Origin: Pseudomonas sp. PD9R
Lineage (GTDB): Bacteria; Pseudomonadota; Gammaproteobacteria; Pseudomonadales; Pseudomonadaceae
Length of the DNA: 64,000 nucleotides
Reading direction: 5' to 3'
Assembly (NCBI RefSeq): GCF_019200975.1
Contig: NZ_JAHTMR010000013.1
Location: 124,001 to 188,000 of the forward strand
Part shown: positions 59,701 to 64,000 of the stretch, piece after piece
Layout: every line of letters begins with the position of its first letter
Position numbering within the stretch: the stretch's first letter is position 1
Position numbers and translations under genes: made by a program
Notes under the pieces: generated by a model
The model's database searches: none
The model's input: only the letters and a program-made list of their open reading frames with translations
What the model was told of the DNA's origin: nothing

Positions 59701-60153
59701 ATGACAATCGATTGGGTCTGCAAACACCACAGTGATCTGGGAAAGGAGCAGCTGTACGCCATCTTGCGACTGCGCGACGAGGTATTCGTTGTCGAGCAGA
59801 AATGCGCGTATCAGGACATCGACGGCCAGGATCTGGAAGGTGACACCTGCCATTTGATGGGTTGGAACGGTGACCGGTTGGTGGCGTATTTGCGCTTGCT
59901 GGACCCGCAATCCCAGGGCGGCGACGTGGTGATTGGCCGGGTCGTGACCGCACTTGAAGGCCGCGGCAAGGGGCTGGGCCACGAAATGATGGAACAGGCG
60001 CTGAAACAGGCTGAAAAATACTGGCCTGAGATCCCGATCTATCTCTCGGCCCAGTCGCATTTGCAGGGGTACTACGGGCGGTACGGGTTTGTGGTGGCGG
60101 GTGAGGAATACGTCGAGGACGGTATTCCACATATTGGTATGCGCCGACTTTGA
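59701..60153 (+). CDS. ElaA-like GNAT acetyltransferase
   Basis: A 150-residue protein from ATG 59701 (MTIDWVCKHHSDLGKEQLYA). ILRLRDEVFVVEQKCAYQDI, DGQDLEGDTCHLMGWNGDRL and RVVTALEGRGKGLGHEMMEQ (acetyl-CoA site GRGKGLG) match E. coli ElaA in order and length. The ending YGFVVAGEEYVEDGIPHIGM is typical. The substrate is unknown. The frame extends 47 codons upstream, but that part has no domain character and only a weak RBS exists for either start. Confidence 0.85.
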   Translation: MTIDWVCKHHSDLGKEQLYAILRLRDEVFVVEQKCAYQDIDGQDLEGDTCHLMGWNGDRLVAYLRLLDPQSQGGDVVIGRVVTALEGRGKGLGHEMMEQALKQAEKYWPEIPIYLSAQSHLQGYYGRYGFVVAGEEYVEDGIPHIGMRRL

Positions 60154-60158
60154 GTGCC

Positions 60159-60223
60159 CCTTCGCGGGCAAGCCTCGCTCCTACAGGGAGTGCGATTGTA
60201 GGAGCGAGGCTTGCCCGCGAAGG
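60159..60223. repeat. REP family II inverted pair
   Basis: CCCTTCGCGGGCAAGCCTCG ... CGAGGCTTGCCCGCGAAGG around CTCCTACAGGGAGTGCGATTGTAGG, between two convergent genes. Confidence 0.92.
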
Positions 60224-60246
60224 CGTCAGCACAGGCACTAGAAATC

Positions 60247-60537
60247 TCAGGGATACTCAAGCACCGCTTTAATCTGCCGCAAATTACGCTCGATCCACCC
60301 GCGATCAATCGCCCCCCACTCGCGAATCCGATAGCGCCCGGCATGGTTGCGTGCGCCATCTTCCTGCTCGAACTCGCAAACGATATCCAGGTCCGCCAGC
60401 GCCGCGATGGTGTCCTGGGCCGTGCGCCGGGGCATGCCGGTGACTTCGGTCAATGCGGGTACGCTGCTGGCCAGTCCGCTGTCGATCAGGTACGCCACGT
60501 ACAAGCGACGGTAGAAGCTGCTCTTGGTCTTGCTCAC
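60247..60537 (-). CDS. Small winged helix-turn-helix protein
   Basis: A 96-residue protein starting MSKTKSSFYRRLYVAYLIDS. The HTH is SVPALTEVTGMPRRTAQDTI followed by AALADLDIVCEFEQEDGARN as the wing. It matches a small gammaproteobacterial winged-helix family that consists of the DNA-binding domain only. Possible role in transcriptional control; target unknown. It lies between a REP II element and a REP I element and is upstream, in the same direction, of nothing obvious. Confidence 0.75.
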   Translation of the reverse strand: MSKTKSSFYRRLYVAYLIDSGLASSVPALTEVTGMPRRTAQDTIAALADLDIVCEFEQEDGARNHAGRYRIREWGAIDRGWIERNLRQIKAVLEYP

Positions 60538-60555
60538 GTTTGTTCCTTGTTATTA

Positions 60556-60631
60556 GAAGATCAAAAGATCGCAGCCTTCGGCAACTCCTACAGGAATCAA
60601 TGAGGGAGCTGCCGAAGGCTGAGATCTTTTA
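60556..60631. repeat. REP family I inverted pair (arms facing outward)
   Basis: Arms of the CCTTCGG type; the left has GGCAACTCC and the right reads GCTGAGATCTTTT. The T-run supplies the stop codon (TAA on the minus strand, 60629-60631) of the neighbouring peptidase-like gene. Confidence 0.88.
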
Positions 60632-61120
60632 GTGCATATCACGCCACGTCAGGTACACCCGCACATCGAACTCCACCTGGTGATAGCCCGGCAACATGTG
60701 CTCGCACAGCTTGTAAAACGCCTTGTTGTGATCGGACTCTTTGAAGTGCGCCAGCTCGTGCACCACGATCATTTTCAGGAACTCGGCGGGCGCTTCCTTG
60801 AACAGTGAGGCGATGCGAATTTCTTTCTTGGCCTTGAGCTTGCCACCCTGCACCCGAGAGATCGTGGTGTGCAGGCCGAGGGCGCGGTGGGTCAGGTCCA
60901 GTCGGTTGTCGAACAACACTTTGTCGATGGCCGGGGCGTTACGCAGGTATTCCTGTTTGAGGTCCAGCGCAAAGGTGTACAGCGCCTTGTCGCTCTGTAC
61001 CCCGTGCTTTTCCGGGTAACGCTTGGTCAAGTATTCGCCAAGCCGACCGTCGGCGATCAGCTGGCGCACCTGATCCTGCAATGAAGCGGGATAGGCCTGA
61101 AGGTATTTCAACGCGGTCAT
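60629..61120 (-). CDS. YgjP-type zinc metallopeptidase-like protein (DUF45)
   Basis: A 163-residue protein from ATG 61120 (MTALKYLQAYPASLQDQVRQ). The zinc motif is VVHELAHFKESDHNKAFYKL, an HExxH followed by a third histidine, as in the YgjP/WLM/SprT-like group. LGLHTTISRVQGGKLKAKKE precedes it. YgjP-like proteins are predicted metal-dependent hydrolases with no firm substrate. The C-terminus HQVEFDVRVYLTWRDMH ends inside a REP arm. A start seven residues upstream is possible but weaker. Confidence 0.82.
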   Translation of the reverse strand: MTALKYLQAYPASLQDQVRQLIADGRLGEYLTKRYPEKHGVQSDKALYTFALDLKQEYLRNAPAIDKVLFDNRLDLTHRALGLHTTISRVQGGKLKAKKEIRIASLFKEAPAEFLKMIVVHELAHFKESDHNKAFYKLCEHMLPGYHQVEFDVRVYLTWRDMH

Positions 61121-61165
61121 CGCAGCAGCAACACAAATCACGAAAAGGTCGCCAGTGTAGCGAAT

Positions 61166-63289
61166 TCAGCGGGTCAGCGCGCTCCAGTCAAACGGCTGCA
61201 CAAAGTGGCCGGTGTCTTCGGCCATCATCGGCCGCGCCACCAGAAAACCCTGCACGTATTCACAACCATTGGCTTGCAGCCACTGGTATTGCGCAACGGT
61301 TTCCACCCCCTCGGCAATCACCAGCATCCCGTACTGTTTGCAGAGCTCGATGACATTGCGCACCAGCGCCGCATCCCGTGAAGACTCCGGCAGCCGGGCG
61401 ATCAGATGACGGTCGATCTTGAGCGTGTCGAGTTCCAGATCGCGCAGATGGGACAGTGAGCACGGGCCGGAACCGAAATCATCCAGCGCGATCCTGACCC
61501 CAAGATTGCGCAGCAATCGTAGTTGTTTGCGGGTCTCTTCGGGGTTGTGCATCAGGGCCGCTTCCGTGACCTCGACTTCCAGGTGACGCGGCTGTAAGCC
61601 ATGCCGTTCCAGCACTTGGCGCAATTCGGTGACCAGATTGGGCATGGAGAATTGCGTGCCGCTCAAACTGACGCTCAGCACCAGATCGTCGGCAAAGACG
61701 GTTTCCCACGCCTTGCGTTGCCCGGCGCTGCGTTGGTATATCCAGCTGCCCAGACGACTGATCAGCCGCGCCTCCTCCAGCAACGGCAAAAACAGCCCCG
61801 GTGGAACGTCGCCGACGCTCGGGTGCTGCCAGCGCAACAGTGCCTCGAACCCACGAATCTGCCCGTCGGCGATGGCCACCTGTGGCTGGTACACCAAATT
61901 GAAGTCACGGTTCTCGATGGCGGTGCGCACACTTTCTTCGAGCATCAGCCGTGAACGGGCGCGACCGTTCATTTCGTGATCGTAGAAGCGATACTGCTGA
62001 CGACCGGCGCGTTTGGCTTCGTACATGGCGATGTCTGAAGCCCGCAGCAAACCGTCGAGATTGGCGCCGCAATCGGGGAACGAGGCAATGCCAATGCTGG
62101 CACCCAAGGCGATATCCAGGCCGTCGATTTGCTGACAGATCGAAACGCGTTCGATAAGTTTCTCGGCAATCTTGGCCGCTTGCTCGGGGAATTCCAGATC
62201 CAGCAACGCGGTGAATTCGTCGCCGCCCATGCGCGCCAGAATGTCGAACGGTCGCAAGCAGGCTTTCAATTGCTCGGACACCCAGCGCAGCACCCGATCG
62301 CCCGCGTCGTGGCCAAGGGAATCGTTGACCCGTTTGAAGCCATCGAGGTCCAGGTACAACAACACCCAGGCACTGTCGGAGCGTTCGCCACGCAATAACA
62401 GGTTTTCCACGGTCTGGTAAAAACCACGGCGATTGAGCAATCCGGTCAGTGGGTCGGTAACGGCTTGAAATTCGAGTTGCTGATGCAGATGGCGCACCAC
62501 TGACATGTCCAGCACCGTCACCACCATCGCCCGTTGTTCTGCGGGCAACGGCGCGCAGGACAGCGCCACCGGCACCTGCTGGCCGGGCGCGGTGCGCAGC
62601 AGTGCGTCGTGCAGGCGTAACGTCTCGCCGCGTTTATAGCCGGCCAACCAATCCGAGTCGGCCCACACCGGGATATGAGGCTTTTGCAGGAACCCGGTTA
62701 ACTCCTTGCCTTGCAGTTCTTGCACCGTGGCGTTGAGCAAGCGCGAGATTGCCGGGTTGGCAAACTGGATCAGACCGTCCTCACCGACCACCAGGATACC
62801 TTCGGCGGCATTTTCCAGCACCGAGGCATTGAAGGCGCGAGCGACCTCCAGATCATGGCTGAGGCGTTGCAATGCCCGGCGATTACGCTGATGTTCAAGC
62901 AATGCCTGGACCTTGGGCTTGAGAATTTGCGGATCGAAGGGCTTGAACAGGTAATCCACCGCGCCATTGGCATAGCCTTTGATTACGGCGTCCTGGGACT
63001 GCTCATTGGCGGTGAGGAAAATGATCGGCGTCAGGCGGGTTCGCTGGCTGCCGCGCATCAGTCGCGCGACTTCAAACCCGTCCATGCCCGGCATCTGCAC
63101 ATCCAGCAGCACCAGGTCGACATCGTGTTCGAGCAATAAGCCAAGGGCTTCGAAACCCGAGGCCGCAGTGATGACCTGCCAGTCCTGGCGCTGCAACAAC
63201 GCGCGCATGCTGATCAGGTTTTCAGGGTAATCGTCGACGATTAATAAGGTAGAGCTGCCTTCAATTGGCGTGAGGTGGGCGCATTCCAT
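61166..63289 (-). CDS. Response-regulator REC-PAS-GGDEF-EAL protein
   Basis: A 707-residue c-di-GMP signalling protein. The REC domain (about 14-130) has D19/D20, phospho-acceptor D63 in LLDVQMPG and K116. A PAS-like region (about 150-270) follows. The GGDEF domain (about 278-435) has intact GGDEF 355-359 and an inhibitory RxxD site (R346-D349), so it should make c-di-GMP with feedback control. The EAL domain (about 450-700) keeps E482, E576, D603-D604, K624 and E660/E663, but the metal-binding Asn of the NLS motif is S541 (SVSLSGTQF). Phosphodiesterase activity may be weakened. No partner kinase gene is adjacent. Confidence 0.9.
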   Translation of the reverse strand: MECAHLTPIEGSSTLLIVDDYPENLISMRALLQRQDWQVITAASGFEALGLLLEHDVDLVLLDVQMPGMDGFEVARLMRGSQRTRLTPIIFLTANEQSQDAVIKGYANGAVDYLFKPFDPQILKPKVQALLEHQRNRRALQRLSHDLEVARAFNASVLENAAEGILVVGEDGLIQFANPAISRLLNATVQELQGKELTGFLQKPHIPVWADSDWLAGYKRGETLRLHDALLRTAPGQQVPVALSCAPLPAEQRAMVVTVLDMSVVRHLHQQLEFQAVTDPLTGLLNRRGFYQTVENLLLRGERSDSAWVLLYLDLDGFKRVNDSLGHDAGDRVLRWVSEQLKACLRPFDILARMGGDEFTALLDLEFPEQAAKIAEKLIERVSICQQIDGLDIALGASIGIASFPDCGANLDGLLRASDIAMYEAKRAGRQQYRFYDHEMNGRARSRLMLEESVRTAIENRDFNLVYQPQVAIADGQIRGFEALLRWQHPSVGDVPPGLFLPLLEEARLISRLGSWIYQRSAGQRKAWETVFADDLVLSVSLSGTQFSMPNLVTELRQVLERHGLQPRHLEVEVTEAALMHNPEETRKQLRLLRNLGVRIALDDFGSGPCSLSHLRDLELDTLKIDRHLIARLPESSRDAALVRNVIELCKQYGMLVIAEGVETVAQYQWLQANGCEYVQGFLVARPMMAEDTGHFVQPFDWSALTR

Positions 63290-63613
63290 GCTGCTTCTCT
63301 ATGTTCGGGACGTCAGACCGGCTTCTTGTGAAAGCCGGACAAATACTAAGCCTTCACTCTAGACCTGGATCCAGAAAAGCAGAAGCTGTCAGAGCGCCAT
63401 CATTTAACTGAAGCGTCCATTTGCCGACTAACGGTCGGACCCACAGCCCGCTAAAACCGGGAAAGATGGCATTTCGACAGGATGTTGACGCCAGCCAACC
63501 GCCAGACGGGCGTTAACAAAAGACTCCTCTACGCTTATAAAGACCGCCCTCAAAGGCACGTGCTAGAGCTATTGGTACGTGCGTGCAGCAATAATTCGCG
63601 GAAGTTTTTGACT
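63290..63613. other. Divergent region between the REC-GGDEF-EAL gene and the alginate lyase gene
   Basis: 324 bases without a gene. It holds a hairpin CCGGCTT/AAGCCGG (63318-63338) in the leader of the signalling gene. The lyase RBS, GCGGAAG, lies about 63598-63604. No other element was recognised. Confidence 0.45.
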
Positions 63614-64000
63614 ATGATTGACCTCGCAACCTGGAACCTCAGTGTTCCCGTCGGCAGCCCGCCGTACACCGTTGAAACCTCCAAACTGGTGAACGGCTTC
63701 AAGGATCAATACTTCCATTCCGACACCGGCACGCTGTTTTTCTGGTCTCCGGTGACCGGCTCAAAGACTGAAAACGCGATCTATCCGCGTACTGAATTGC
63801 GTGAAACCTACAGCAACGGCACGTTGCGCAACTGGTACTACCCGGACGCCGACAACTCGCTGCGTGCGACTCTTGCGGTCAATCAGGTGCCAAGCTCGGG
63901 CAAAATCGTGATCGGCCAGATCCATGCCTATGAGAGCCAGAAACCCTTGGTGAAAGTCGAGTACCAATACAAAACCAAAACCGCCACCGGCAATATCGTC
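63614..64000 (+). CDS. Polysaccharide lyase family 7 alginate lyase, N-terminal part (runs off the right edge)
   Basis: The first 129 codons are visible, from ATG 63614 (MIDLATWNLSVPVGSPPYTV). The PL7 signatures are present: YPRTELRETY (the R-x-E-L-R motif) and IVIGQIHAYESQKPLVKVEY (the Q-I-H catalytic motif). It starts directly with the catalytic domain and shows no signal peptide, as in many short pseudomonad PL7 enzymes. It cleaves alginate by beta-elimination, with H in QIH among the catalytic residues. The third motif (YFKAGxYxQ) lies beyond the window. Confidence 0.9.
   Translation, partial: MIDLATWNLSVPVGSPPYTVETSKLVNGFKDQYFHSDTGTLFFWSPVTGSKTENAIYPRTELRETYSNGTLRNWYYPDADNSLRATLAVNQVPSSGKIVIGQIHAYESQKPLVKVEYQYKTKTATGNIV

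Noticed and set aside
4370..60631. CRISPR array, because of many repeated palindromes
   Set aside because: The repeats are dispersed, occur singly or as inverted pairs between genes, and have no regular spacers or cas genes.

Overview
The window is chromosomal DNA from a fluorescent Pseudomonas (P. fluorescens group). The evidence is gene content and order (gbc, dgc, sox, cdh, cbc and bet loci, GbdR and CdhR regulators), the high-GC codon usage, and at least 15 copies of one palindromic intergenic repeat (arms reading TAGGAGCTGCCGCAGGCTGC) plus four of a second family (arms around GCTTGCCCGCGAA). The repeats mostly sit at gene ends, where they probably work as RNA hairpins. I saw no rRNA, tRNA, CRISPR array or intact transposase.

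Layout. 1-7385: sarcosine oxidase soxA (cut by the window edge), soxD, soxB and glyA, then a TraX-like membrane protein, threonine aldolase and an SDR. 7531-10052: a low-GC orphan type VI secretion island, with an hcp frameshifted at its start, a split toxin gene, a membrane immunity protein, and a second, decayed toxin-tail/immunity pair. 10120-12812: the divergent glycine betaine monooxygenase genes gbcB and gbcA. 12813-13553: a gene-free stretch with three 104-bp repeats carrying perfect DnaA boxes. 13554-17519: a periplasmic aspartic protease, then an AT-rich insert holding a colicin M/syringacin M-like bacteriocin and a four-helix membrane immunity protein, bounded by a full GNAT gene and a second copy of that gene's 3' end. 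17648-25402: etfB, etfA, dgcB, dgcA (dimethylglycine demethylation), a DUF5943 protein and an atypical M19 dipeptidase-like protein. 25625-26716: small genes. 26804-32823: carnitine catabolism (cdhR, caiX, cdhC, cdhA, cdhB) plus gamma-butyrobetaine dioxygenase. 32923-36553: two possible small RNAs, gbdR and L-serine dehydratase. 36989-40023: cbcXWV choline ABC transporter. 40208-46537: betT, betI, betB and betA. 46756-48829: an AT-rich operon of an iron/2-oxoglutarate oxygenase with an AzlCD exporter. 49062-64000: housekeeping and signalling genes (TldD/TldE-like pair, MFS exporter, dbpA, FAD oxidoreductase, YccS, GNAT, YgjP-type peptidase, a REC-PAS-GGDEF-EAL protein) and the start of a PL7 alginate lyase.

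How it works together. Almost the whole route from quaternary amines to central metabolism lies here. Choline enters by BetT and CbcXWV and is oxidised by BetA and BetB to glycine betaine. Gamma-butyrobetaine is hydroxylated to carnitine, which CdhA, CdhC and CdhB turn into glycine betaine. GbcAB then gives dimethylglycine, DgcAB with EtfAB sarcosine, and SoxBDA(G) glycine; GlyA makes serine, and serine dehydratase makes pyruvate. BetI, CdhR and GbdR are the expected regulators, and direct repeats with 21-bp phasing upstream of caiX and cbcX look like AraC-family operators.

The most unusual parts are the two toxin/immunity islands, the DnaA-box repeat array, the oxygenase-AzlCD operon, the M19-like protein that has lost metal ligands, and two intergenic regions with terminator-ended RNA structure. 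All homology statements rest on recognised motifs and memory of families; no search was run.
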